Below, one piece after another: positions 1-6,845 of a DNA stretch of 64,000 bases. Origin of the DNA: Gordonibacter pamelaeae (lineage in GTDB: Bacteria; Actinomycetota; Coriobacteriia; Coriobacteriales; Eggerthellaceae); assembly GCF_042665095.1 (NCBI RefSeq), contig NZ_JBHTBV010000005.1; one strand, 5' to 3'. Under the pieces are notes generated by a model, which had not been told where the DNA came from, made no database searches, and saw only the letters and a list, made by a program, of their open reading frames with translations. The position numbers and the translations under genes were made by a program. The stretch's first letter is position 1, and each line of letters starts with the position of its first letter.

Positions 1-192
1 CGCCGCATGCAGGCGGTCGATGAGCACGCCCTCGTGGTTCGACTGGAAGCAATCGACGGTCGCGCCGCGCTCGGCCGCATAGGCCGCCACCTCGCGCTCG
101 ATGTCGGCCAGCGTCACCGTGCCGTACACGTCGGGCTCGCGCACGCCCAGCAGGTTGAGGTTCGGGCCGTTCAGCACCAGTATCCGCTTCAT
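1..192 (-). CDS. aroQ: 3-dehydroquinate dehydratase, type II (partial)
   Basis: Only the first 64 codons are inside the window; the gene runs off the left edge. The product starts MKRILVLNGPNLNLLG, the hallmark N-terminus of type II dehydroquinases, and carries Tyr23 in DVYG (the catalytic tyrosine position of the family) and the SNHEG motif at residues 51-55. The enzyme dehydrates 3-dehydroquinate to 3-dehydroshikimate in the cytoplasm, step three of the shikimate pathway. Its ATG shares the ATGA overlap with the aroB stop codon, so it is translationally coupled as the last visible gene of the aroC-aroK-aroB-aroQ operon. Identification is firm; the C-terminal half cannot be judged. Confidence 0.93.
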   Translation of the reverse strand, partial: MKRILVLNGPNLNLLGVREPDVYGTVTLADIEREVAAYAAERGATVDCFQSNHEGVLIDRLHAA

Positions 193-1307
193 GAGCATTC
201 CTCCTTCGAGCGCGCCCAGGCCTCCAGGTGCTCCAGGATGACGGCGTCGTCCACATCGCGCAGCTCCCAGGAGCCTACATCCCGCGGAAGGACGAAGCAC
301 ACCTGGCCGTGGCGCGCCTTCTTGTCGCGCTTCATGGCGGCGAGCAGGTCCGCAGGTTCGGCCGACCAGACAAGCGCGGGAAGCCCCAGCGCGTCGAGCA
401 GGTCGTCCTGCGCGGCCACGAACTCGAGGGACGCGCCCGCGAGCGCCGCCGCGAGGCGCGCGGCGAAGCGCATGCCCTCGGCCACGGCGGCGCCGTGCGA
501 GAACGTGCCGTAGCCCGCGAGCGCCTCCACGGCATGCCCGAGCGTGTGGCCGTAGTTCAAGCACTCGCGCACCCCGCGGCTCTCGGTCTTGTCCTCGGCC
601 ACGACGTCGGCCTTGAACACGACGCAGCGGGCGATGGCCTCGGACACGACGGCCTCCTCGCGCGCCGCGAGGGCATCGGCGGCCTCCACCAGCCAGAAGA
701 AGAACTCGTCGGAGTCGATGACGGCCGATTTCGCCACCTCGGCGCAGCCGCACGCCCATTCGCGCTCGGGCAGCGTGGAAAGCGTTCCGGTGTCGGCGCA
801 CACGTACGCCGGCTGCTTGAACGTGCCCACGAGGTTCTTGCCGGCCGTGAGGTTCACGCCCGTCTTGCCCCCCACCGACGAGTCCACCATCGAGAGCAGC
901 GTGGTGGGCACCTGCACGAGCGTCACGCCGCGCATGTACGTGGAGGCGGCGAACCCGGCCAGGTCGCCCACCACGCCGCCGCCGAGTGCCACCACCGCGC
1001 AGTCGCGGCCGAGCGAAAGATGTGCCATGGCCTCCCATATCTCGCCCGCCACCTCGACCGACTTCGTGTCCTCGCCCGCCGGGACCACGATATCCGGCAC
1101 GCGGAAGCCCGCGGCCGCAAGCGACTCCCTCGCCCGGTCGCGGTAGAGCGGGGCCACGTTCTCGTCGGTGACGACCAACACGCGCTCCGCCTGCTCGAGC
1201 GACGGGACGCCGCGCATGCGCGCACCCAGCGCATCGAGCACGCCGGTGCCGATGCGCACGTCGTACGCCTCCTCGCCGGGAATGTTCACGATCACTTTCG
1301 TTGCCAC
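189..1307 (-). CDS. aroB: 3-dehydroquinate synthase
   Basis: A 372-residue AroB that converts DAHP to 3-dehydroquinate with NAD and a divalent metal, step two of the shikimate pathway. Visible motifs are the nucleotide-binding GGGVVGDLAGF, the Lys-rich GGKTGVN and GKNLVG segments, and the metal ligands in CAEVAK, NYGHTLGHAVE and the later SHGAAVAEG. I chose the GTG start at 1307 (VATKVIVNIPG) because it follows a GGGAGGGAA ribosome-binding site; longer upstream reading is the aroK gene in another frame. It overlaps the aroK 3' end by 16 bases and its stop overlaps the aroQ start. Length is normal for the family. Confidence 0.95.
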   Translation of the reverse strand: MATKVIVNIPGEEAYDVRIGTGVLDALGARMRGVPSLEQAERVLVVTDENVAPLYRDRARESLAAAGFRVPDIVVPAGEDTKSVEVAGEIWEAMAHLSLGRDCAVVALGGGVVGDLAGFAASTYMRGVTLVQVPTTLLSMVDSSVGGKTGVNLTAGKNLVGTFKQPAYVCADTGTLSTLPEREWACGCAEVAKSAVIDSDEFFFWLVEAADALAAREEAVVSEAIARCVVFKADVVAEDKTESRGVRECLNYGHTLGHAVEALAGYGTFSHGAAVAEGMRFAARLAAALAGASLEFVAAQDDLLDALGLPALVWSAEPADLLAAMKRDKKARHGQVCFVLPRDVGSWELRDVDDAVILEHLEAWARSKEECS

Positions 1308-1870
1308 AGGATTCCCTCCCTCTCCAACACGCCGCGCACCTCGCGCGCGATGGCCGCCACGCTCTTGCCGGACGTGTCCACCACGGCGTCGGCCACGTCC
1401 TCGTACAGCGGCAGGCGCGCCTCGATGGTCGCCCGCGCCGTGTCGAGGTCGCGGAACAGGGGGCGCGTGGACACATCGCTGATGCGCGAGGCCGCCTCGT
1501 CGGCGGTGACCTGCAGGTACACCACATATCCCCGCTCGGCCAAAATGGCGCGGTTCTCCGGCCGCAGCACCGCGCCGCCGCCGCAGGACACGAGCAGCGG
1601 CTCCTTCTCGGCCAGCTCGCGCAGCACGTCGGTCTCTATGGCGCGGAACGCGTCCTCGCCCGCCTCGGCGAAGAGCTCCCGCACGCGCTTGCCCTCGCGA
1701 CGCTCCAGGTAGGTGTCCATGTCGACCGAGGCGATGCCGCACGTGCGCGCGAGCTTGCGGGCCACGGACGTCTTGCCCGCGCCCATGAAGCCCACGAAGA
1801 ACACCGGCTTCGCCAGCTCGGACACGATGCGCGCGGGGCGGTTCTGCGAAGGCAGGCTCGTTGCGCTCAT
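1292..1870 (-). CDS. aroK: Shikimate kinase
   Basis: A 192-residue P-loop kinase that phosphorylates shikimate at the 3-hydroxyl. The Walker A motif GFMGAGKTS lies near residue 30, the shikimate-binding DMDTYLERREGK follows, and the GGGAVLRPENR loop and RPLF lid arginine are present, all typical of AroK. The start is uncertain: ATG at 1870 (MSATSLPS) or GTG at 1879, which would give a GTGA overlap with the aroC stop. Neither has a clear ribosome-binding site, as expected if translation is coupled to aroC. It overlaps aroB by 16 bases. Confidence 0.93.
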   Translation of the reverse strand: MSATSLPSQNRPARIVSELAKPVFFVGFMGAGKTSVARKLARTCGIASVDMDTYLERREGKRVRELFAEAGEDAFRAIETDVLRELAEKEPLLVSCGGGAVLRPENRAILAERGYVVYLQVTADEAASRISDVSTRPLFRDLDTARATIEARLPLYEDVADAVVDTSGKSVAAIAREVRGVLEREGILWQRK

Positions 1871-1875
1871 GCGCG

Positions 1876-3048
1876 TCACCGGGACAGCGTCCGCAGGCGC
1901 TGCCGGTAGGACTTCACGGCGGCCTTGATGTCGGTCATGTTGTCGTGCCCGAACTTCTCCAGGTAGGCGTCGGCCAGCACGATGGCCACCTCTGCCTCGG
2001 CCACCACGGCGCAGGCCGGCACGGCGCACACGTCGCTGCGCTCGCGCGAGGCCTCCTCGGGCTCAAGCGTGTCCAGGTTCACCGTGGCCAGCGGCGTCAT
2101 GAGCGTGGGGATGGGCTTCATGGCCGCCGTCACGATGAGCGGCATGCCCGTGGTCATGCCGCCTTCCAGGCCGCCCGCGTTGTTGCGGGTGCGCGTGAAG
2201 CCGGCCTTGGGGTCCAGCTCGATGGGATCGTGCACCTGCGAGCCGGGACGGCGCGCCGCCTGGAAGCCCAGGCCGAACTCCACGCCCTTGATGGCCGGGA
2301 TAGAGAACAGCGCCCCTCCGATGCGGCCGGTCAGGCGCTCGCCTGCCGTGGCGTAGCCGCCCACGCCGGGCAGCAGGCCTGTGGCCACGACGCGGAACGT
2401 GCCGCCCAGGCTCTCCCCCGCCGCGCGCGCGGCGTCGATGGCGGCCTTCATGGCCTCGGTGGCCTCCTCGTCCGGGCAGCGCACGTCGGAGAGCTCGATG
2501 TCGAGCGGCTTGTAGTCGGGCGCGGCGAGCATCGGGTCGTCCTCGTCGAGCGACACGTCGCCGATGGAGGCCACATAGGAGAACACCTCCACCCCGAGCT
2601 CGGCCAAAAACTCGCGGGCGATGCCGGCGGCGGCGACGCGCGCCGCCGTCTCGCGGGCGCTCGCGCGCTCGAGGATGTTGCGGCAGTCGTCGGTGTTCGT
2701 CTTGAGGGCGCCCACGAGGTCGGCATGGCCGGGGCGCGGGCACACCTCGCGCACGAGGTCGGACGGCGTGTCGCCGAACGCGGCCATGCGATCGGTCCAG
2801 TTCTCCCAGTCGCGGTTCGCCACCGTGAGCGCCACCGGCGAGCCGATGGTACGGCCGAAGCGCACGCCGGAGGTCACGCGCACGCGATCGCGCTCGATGG
2901 CCTGGCGCCCGCCGCGGCCGTAGCCCGACTGGCGGCGCGCCAGGTCGCTGTTTATCTGGTCTTCGGAGATCTTGAGGCCTGCCGGCACGCCGTCCACGAT
3001 GGCCGTGAGGGCCGGGCCATGGCTCTCGCCCGCTGTTAGGTAGCGCAT
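1876..3048 (-). CDS. aroC: Chorismate synthase
   Basis: A 390-residue chorismate synthase, which eliminates phosphate from EPSP to form chorismate using reduced FMN. Signature segments are MRYLTAGESHGPAL at the N-terminus, DLARRQSGYGRGGRQ, and the central GGLEGGMTTG. The ATG at 3048 follows GGGAAAGCGGA; a longer frame exists upstream but runs into the intergenic repeat and lacks family similarity. It is the first gene of a compact aroC-aroK-aroB-aroQ operon. A TACAAT box lies about 37 bases upstream. EPSP synthase (aroA) and DAHP synthase are not in this window. Confidence 0.95.
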   Translation of the reverse strand: MRYLTAGESHGPALTAIVDGVPAGLKISEDQINSDLARRQSGYGRGGRQAIERDRVRVTSGVRFGRTIGSPVALTVANRDWENWTDRMAAFGDTPSDLVREVCPRPGHADLVGALKTNTDDCRNILERASARETAARVAAAGIAREFLAELGVEVFSYVASIGDVSLDEDDPMLAAPDYKPLDIELSDVRCPDEEATEAMKAAIDAARAAGESLGGTFRVVATGLLPGVGGYATAGERLTGRIGGALFSIPAIKGVEFGLGFQAARRPGSQVHDPIELDPKAGFTRTRNNAGGLEGGMTTGMPLIVTAAMKPIPTLMTPLATVNLDTLEPEEASRERSDVCAVPACAVVAEAEVAIVLADAYLEKFGHDNMTDIKAAVKSYRQRLRTLSR

Positions 3049-3084
3049 GTTGGTCCGCTTTCCCGCTGTCGTCGTTTTGCGCCT

Positions 3085-3090
3085 ATTGTA
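3085..3090 (-). promoter_or_regulatory. Candidate -10 box upstream of aroC
   Basis: The minus strand reads TACAAT here, 37 bases before the aroC start. The same hexamer precedes several other genes in the window (response regulator, mop, dehydrogenase, hisS, cysG). No convincing -35 hexamer is visible. Confidence 0.4.
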
Positions 3091-3210
3091 CCGCAGCCGC
3101 GCGGCAAGGCGAACGACGGTTCGCCCGTCGTACCAGATCGCCATGAAGCGGGAGGGGAAGTATGGGAGCGGGACGGCCGCGCTTCGCGCGCCAGCGCGAA
3201 AACAGCCGCC

Positions 3211-3408
3211 CAGGTTGGCGCAGTAAGTCAGCGAGGCCGGCCGTGGCACCCGAGATCGTGGGGATGGCGGAGGCGACGCGTACAACGGGTACGCGAGCCT
3301 CCGGGATCGCCGCGAGATCGGGTGCCACGGCCGGCCGCCCCCTTCGGGGACTTGCTTCGCGGCGCAGCATGTCGGCTTCGTTCCGGCGACCGTCAGGCCG
3401 ACGGAACC
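3211..3408. repeat. Dispersed hairpin repeat, copy 1
   Basis: About 200 bp between aroE and aroC. It begins with CAGGTTGGCGCAGTAAGTCA, then has a long imperfect inverted repeat whose outer 19 bp match exactly (GGCCGGCCGTGGCACCCGA at 3235-3253 against its complement at 3318-3336) and whose inner arms continue to GCGTAC around a short loop. A second smaller palindrome at 3373-3408 lies next to the aroE stop codon. The same architecture recurs at 4410-4592 and 41353-41520. Apart from this element the 375-base interval holds no gene. It could be a REP or MITE-like element or a mobile 3' UTR; it encodes no transposase. Confidence 0.8.
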
Positions 3409-3423
3409 GGGAGCCGCCGGAAC

Positions 3424-4356
3424 CTAGAAACCTGCAGCGTCGGCCATCACAGCGAACAGGTCGACCGCGTCCAGGTCGACGTCGACGCCGGCGATGTCGC
3501 AGACGGTGCGCACGCTGGCCACGGCCTGGGCCACGAGCATGCCCGCGCCGTCCGACACCGTGCAGCCCGCGGCGCGGGCGCCGGCGACGAAGGCCGTCTC
3601 GCCGTGGCCGTACACCACGTCGAACGCGCGCTGCCCGGGCTGGAAGAGCGCCGTGTCGAACGGGGCCGGGTCGCCCGCCTGCATGCCGAGGGGCGTGGCG
3701 TTCACCACGAGGTCGGCGTCGCATATGGCTTGCGTGGACGTTGCGTAGCTGCCGAACTTGAACGCGGTGGCGTCGTAGGCCTCGCGGAAGCTGCGATGGT
3801 GCTCGATCGCCGCCGGCAGGTCGATCGCGGCCGACGACAGCCGTCCGAACTCGTCGACGTAATCCTGCAGCACGGACTGCGCACGCTCCCTGTCGCGCCC
3901 CACGAGCACGACCTCGCGGGCCCCGGCGACGGCGCAGGCGTGCAGGATGGCGAGCGCCGTGGGGCCCGTGCCGCACACGGCCACCGACGCCCCGGAGAAG
4001 TCGAAGCCCGTTCGCTCGAGGAAGGCCACGCAGCCCTGGCCGTCCGTGTTGTACGCAAGCAGCGCTTCCCCATGCTTGACCAGGAGGTTTGCTCCACGTG
4101 CAAGCTTGGCCGACGCCGCCTTGTGCGTGGCCGCCTCGTAGGCATGCGGCTTGTACGGCGTGGTGATGTTCACCGACAGGAAGTCCCGCACGGCCAAAAA
4201 CGCCCGCGCCTCGTCTTCGCAGGCCAGGTCGGCCAGCTCGTAGCACCACGGCAACCCCAGCCGCCCGTACACCGCGTTGTACATGACCGGCGACTTAGAA
4301 TGCGCGATGGGATGCCCCAGCAGGTACAGGTTCTCGACAGTCTCCAGCGTGCTCAT
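3424..4356 (-). CDS. aroE: Shikimate dehydrogenase
   Basis: A 310-residue NADP-dependent shikimate dehydrogenase reducing 3-dehydroshikimate to shikimate. The substrate-binding segment GHPIAHSKSPVMYN is at residues 14-27, NITTPYK with the catalytic lysine at about 63-69, the dinucleotide-binding CGTGPTALAI near 130, and NATPLGM near 219. The C-terminal DGAGMLVAQA is typical. It is about 30 residues longer than the usual enzyme, with extra sequence around residues 155-195. The start ATG overlaps the yqeG stop codon (ATGA), so the two are coupled. Hairpin repeat copy 1 sits immediately after its stop. Confidence 0.92.
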   Translation of the reverse strand: MSTLETVENLYLLGHPIAHSKSPVMYNAVYGRLGLPWCYELADLACEDEARAFLAVRDFLSVNITTPYKPHAYEAATHKAASAKLARGANLLVKHGEALLAYNTDGQGCVAFLERTGFDFSGASVAVCGTGPTALAILHACAVAGAREVVLVGRDRERAQSVLQDYVDEFGRLSSAAIDLPAAIEHHRSFREAYDATAFKFGSYATSTQAICDADLVVNATPLGMQAGDPAPFDTALFQPGQRAFDVVYGHGETAFVAGARAAGCTVSDGAGMLVAQAVASVRTVCDIAGVDVDLDAVDLFAVMADAAGF

Positions 4357-5090
4357 GAGGCCCCTCCCGTTCTAGCAGGTTCGTCAATCCCCCCACTCGC
4401 AGGTCCACCAAGGTCAGCGAGGGTTTCCCCGGCGCCCGAGGTCGTGGGGATGCCGGAGGCGAAACGCGCCCCGCAGGAAGTCCCCTTGGGGGATACTTCG
4501 GTACGCGAGTCTCCGGCATCGCCGCGAGATCGGGTGCTGGGGGAAGCCGCAGCGTCGGCAGCTTCCGGCGGCTGGCAAGCCGTCGGAACGCCAGCGCCCT
4601 CGGGCTTCCGCTCGCCCATGACCAGGCGCTCGAAGTTGCGCAGCAGCAGCGTGTGGGGCAGGTCCTGCTCCACGAGCGGGGCCAGCAGATAGGCCTTCAT
4701 GCCCAGGAAGTGGGCGCCCAGTACGTCGGTGACCAGCTGGTCGCCAATGACGACCGTGGCAGCGCGCGTTGCGCCGATCTTGCCCAAGGCCCTGAGGAAT
4801 GCGGGCGGCAGCGGCTTCACGGCCTTCGCCACGATGGGCAGCGACAGGCGGTTCGCCAGCTGGTAGACGCCCTCGTGCCAGTTGTTGGACACGAGGCAGA
4901 ACGTGATGCCGGCATCGCGCGCCTTCGCGAGCCAGAAGCCCGCATCGCGCGGCACCTCGTGCGTGTCGCGCGTAAGGATGGTGTTGTCGATGTCGAGCAG
5001 CACGAAGCGGAAGCCGAGCGCCAGCAAGTCGCGCTCGATGTCGACGTGCGACAGGCGCGAGAAATAGCGGTCGGGTTCAAGAAGCGGCAT
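4353..5090 (-). CDS. YqeG family HAD-IIIA phosphatase with repeat-derived tail
   Basis: Residues 1-165 are a HAD phosphatase of the YqeG type: motif I DIDNT (residues 33-37, nucleophile Asp33), motif II SNN near 68, the KPLPPAF lysine and motif IV VIGDQLVTD near 113. Family members usually end near residue 170. Here the frame continues to residue 245 with low-complexity Pro/Ala/Gly sequence. Residues of about 167-227 are encoded by hairpin repeat copy 2 (4410-4592), so the element has been read through in frame. The stop codon still overlaps the aroE start. The physiological substrate is unknown. The tail is probably unstructured and dispensable. Confidence 0.85.
   Translation of the reverse strand: MPLLEPDRYFSRLSHVDIERDLLALGFRFVLLDIDNTILTRDTHEVPRDAGFWLAKARDAGITFCLVSNNWHEGVYQLANRLSLPIVAKAVKPLPPAFLRALGKIGATRAATVVIGDQLVTDVLGAHFLGMKAYLLAPLVEQDLPHTLLLRNFERLVMGERKPEGAGVPTACQPPEAADAAASPSTRSRGDAGDSRTEVSPKGTSCGARFASGIPTTSGAGETLADLGGPASGGIDEPARTGGAS
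4410..4592. repeat. Dispersed hairpin repeat, copy 2 (inside yqeG frame)
   Basis: This copy shares AAGGTCAGCGAG, CGCCCGAGGTCGTGGGGATG, GGTACGCGAG and CGCGAGATCGGGTGC with copy 1, plus the distal CAGCGTCGGC and a terminal palindrome (GCTTCCGGCGGCT against AGCCGTCGGAA). The loop is longer than in copies 1 and 3. It is translated as part of the yqeG C-terminus. Confidence 0.75.
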
Positions 5091-5144
5091 GGTCGGCTGC
5101 TTTACATTAGGGACGGTCAGGCGTTCGGCACAGGCGCAGGCGGC

Positions 5145-6299
5145 CTACGAGAACGTGTTCATGTGGTCTTCATACGTCTCGGTGAAGTAGTAGCTGTCTC
5201 CCTCGAAGTAGAAGAAGAAGTACTTGCCGAGCGATTCCTGGTCAGGTGCGCACACGGCCTTGAGGCAGTCGAGGCTCGGAGAGCAGATGGGCGTGGGCGG
5301 CAGGCCCTTGTTCGTGTACGTGCTGTAAGGCGTCTCGGCATGCACCTCCTCGGGGGTGGGGTCATGACCCACCTCGTAGGCGGTCGTGGCATCGCTTTGC
5401 AGGAAGCCGTAGCTGGGCTCGCCCGTCGTCTCCAGACGGTTGTAGAACACGGCGGCCACCTTGGCACGGATCTGCTCGTCGCCGCTCGATTCCTTCTCCA
5501 CGATGGAGGCCAGGTTTACGGCGTCGTAGATGGAGAGCCCCTGCGACTGCGGGTACGACCAGTCCAGGCTCGCCGTCTCCTTCTGGAACTGGTCGAGCAT
5601 CATGCGGACGAGCGAATCGGCCGTGGCGTCGTCGGCCACCGCGTAGGTCTTGGGGAACAGGAAGCCCTCGAGGGAGTTCGTGCCCGCATCGGCCAGGAAG
5701 CTGTAGCTGGCCGCGTACACGCTGGCATCGGAGGCGGCGGCCGTGAAGGCCTCGGCCGTGATGCGGCCCTCGGAGGCCGTGGCGACGGCCGCGGCGATGT
5801 CGGAGAGCTTGTAGCCCTCGGGGATGGTGAGCGCGTTGCCCATATCGGGGCCCGCGGCGATCTGCCTGACGATATCATCGAGCGACGTGCCGCCCGCGAA
5901 CGTGTAGGTGCCGGGCTTGAGCTGGGACTCCACACCCATCTCGCTCACGCGCTTCGCGAAGTCGGAAGCACTTCCCACCAGCTTCTCCTCCACGAGCAGC
6001 TCCCCGATGGCCTTGGCACCGGAGCCTTGCTCCACCACGACGGTGGCTTCCTGGCCCTCGGCAAGGAGCTCGACCGGCGCGGAGCCGGAGCAGCTGTTGA
6101 ACAGGGTGAGCCCGCCCCAAGCCAGGCCGCCGATGACAACGACGGCGAGCACGGCCGCGAAGATCTTCGGCCCCTTGCTCTGCTTCGGGCGGATGTAGCT
6201 GGTATCGTAGGTGCGGAATTCGCGCTCGCCGCGCGCATGGGCCGACCGGGCTGCGTGGTTCGGGCGCTGCGAATACGTGACTTGCTTCCGTGGGGGCAT
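5145..6299 (-). CDS. mltG: Endolytic transglycosylase MltG
   Basis: A 384-residue membrane-bound murein transglycosylase (YceG/MltG family) that cuts nascent glycan strands and so limits their length. Residues 1-43 are a basic cytoplasmic tail, residues about 45-67 a single membrane segment ending at FNSC, and the rest is extracellular. The catalytic glutamate is in the conserved ASIVEKES segment, and the family motifs LEGFLFPKTY, FYNRL, LQSDATTAYE and NKGLPPTPI are present. It lies 26 bases after ruvX in the same direction, a common ruvX-mltG arrangement. Confidence 0.93.
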   Translation of the reverse strand: MPPRKQVTYSQRPNHAARSAHARGEREFRTYDTSYIRPKQSKGPKIFAAVLAVVVIGGLAWGGLTLFNSCSGSAPVELLAEGQEATVVVEQGSGAKAIGELLVEEKLVGSASDFAKRVSEMGVESQLKPGTYTFAGGTSLDDIVRQIAAGPDMGNALTIPEGYKLSDIAAAVATASEGRITAEAFTAAASDASVYAASYSFLADAGTNSLEGFLFPKTYAVADDATADSLVRMMLDQFQKETASLDWSYPQSQGLSIYDAVNLASIVEKESSGDEQIRAKVAAVFYNRLETTGEPSYGFLQSDATTAYEVGHDPTPEEVHAETPYSTYTNKGLPPTPICSPSLDCLKAVCAPDQESLGKYFFFYFEGDSYYFTETYEDHMNTFS

Positions 6300-6325
6300 G
6301 GACGTTCCTCTACCTTTCGGCTTGC

Positions 6326-6736
6326 CTAACGGCGCGCATCAAGCCACGCCTGCAAGAACAGACTTGCGGCTATCATATCTATTTTGCCGCGCATCTCGCG
6401 CTCGCCCAAGCCCTTTTCACGCAAACTCCGTTTGGCCTCCTGCGAGCTCAACCGCTCGTCGGCGAACTCATGCGGGATGCCGCACGCCTTCGTGACGGCA
6501 TCGGCCGCTGCGCGGATGCGCGCGGCCTGCGGCCCCTCCTGGCCGGCCAGCGTGTAGGGCAGCCCGCACAGCAGCAGCTCGGGCTCCCAGTCCTCCAGCA
6601 GGCGGCGGAACGGCTTCGCGCACGAGAGCACCTCGGCAGCCGGCAGCACGCACACCGGCGACGCCACCCGCTCCCCCGGATCGCATACCGCGACGCCCAC
6701 CCGCGTTTCGCCTATGTCGAGCGCCATGATGCGCAT
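6326..6736 (-). CDS. ruvX: Holliday junction resolvase RuvX (YqgF)
   Basis: A 136-residue RNase H-fold protein. The first catalytic aspartate is in MALDIGETRVGVAV, followed by the conserved LLLCGLPYTLAGQEGPQA segment and DERLSSQEA with the second acidic motif; the final acidic residue is in KIDMIAA. YqgF proteins act in 16S rRNA processing and are also proposed Holliday junction resolvases. I placed the start at the ATG at 6736 (MRIMALDIG) because upstream sequence in frame shows no family similarity. Neighbours alaS and mltG are the usual context. Confidence 0.92.
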   Translation of the reverse strand: MRIMALDIGETRVGVAVCDPGERVASPVCVLPAAEVLSCAKPFRRLLEDWEPELLLCGLPYTLAGQEGPQAARIRAAADAVTKACGIPHEFADERLSSQEAKRSLREKGLGEREMRGKIDMIAASLFLQAWLDARR

Positions 6737-6845
6737 GCTAAGGGCCTTTCTTGATCGGTGTGCAAGCTGGCCCAGCAGCGGGCTGTTCGCGCGAGCCGGG
6801 ACTGCCCGAGCGCCGTGATGCATCGGACAGCCCCAGCCGGGGGCG

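Noticed and set aside
228..1712. Long plus-strand open frames opposite aroB and similar long opposite-strand frames elsewhere (for example opposite alaS and dsrK).
   Set aside because: In GC-rich DNA antisense frames stay open by codon bias. The products are Arg/His/Ala-rich without family patterns, while the opposite strand encodes recognised enzymes.
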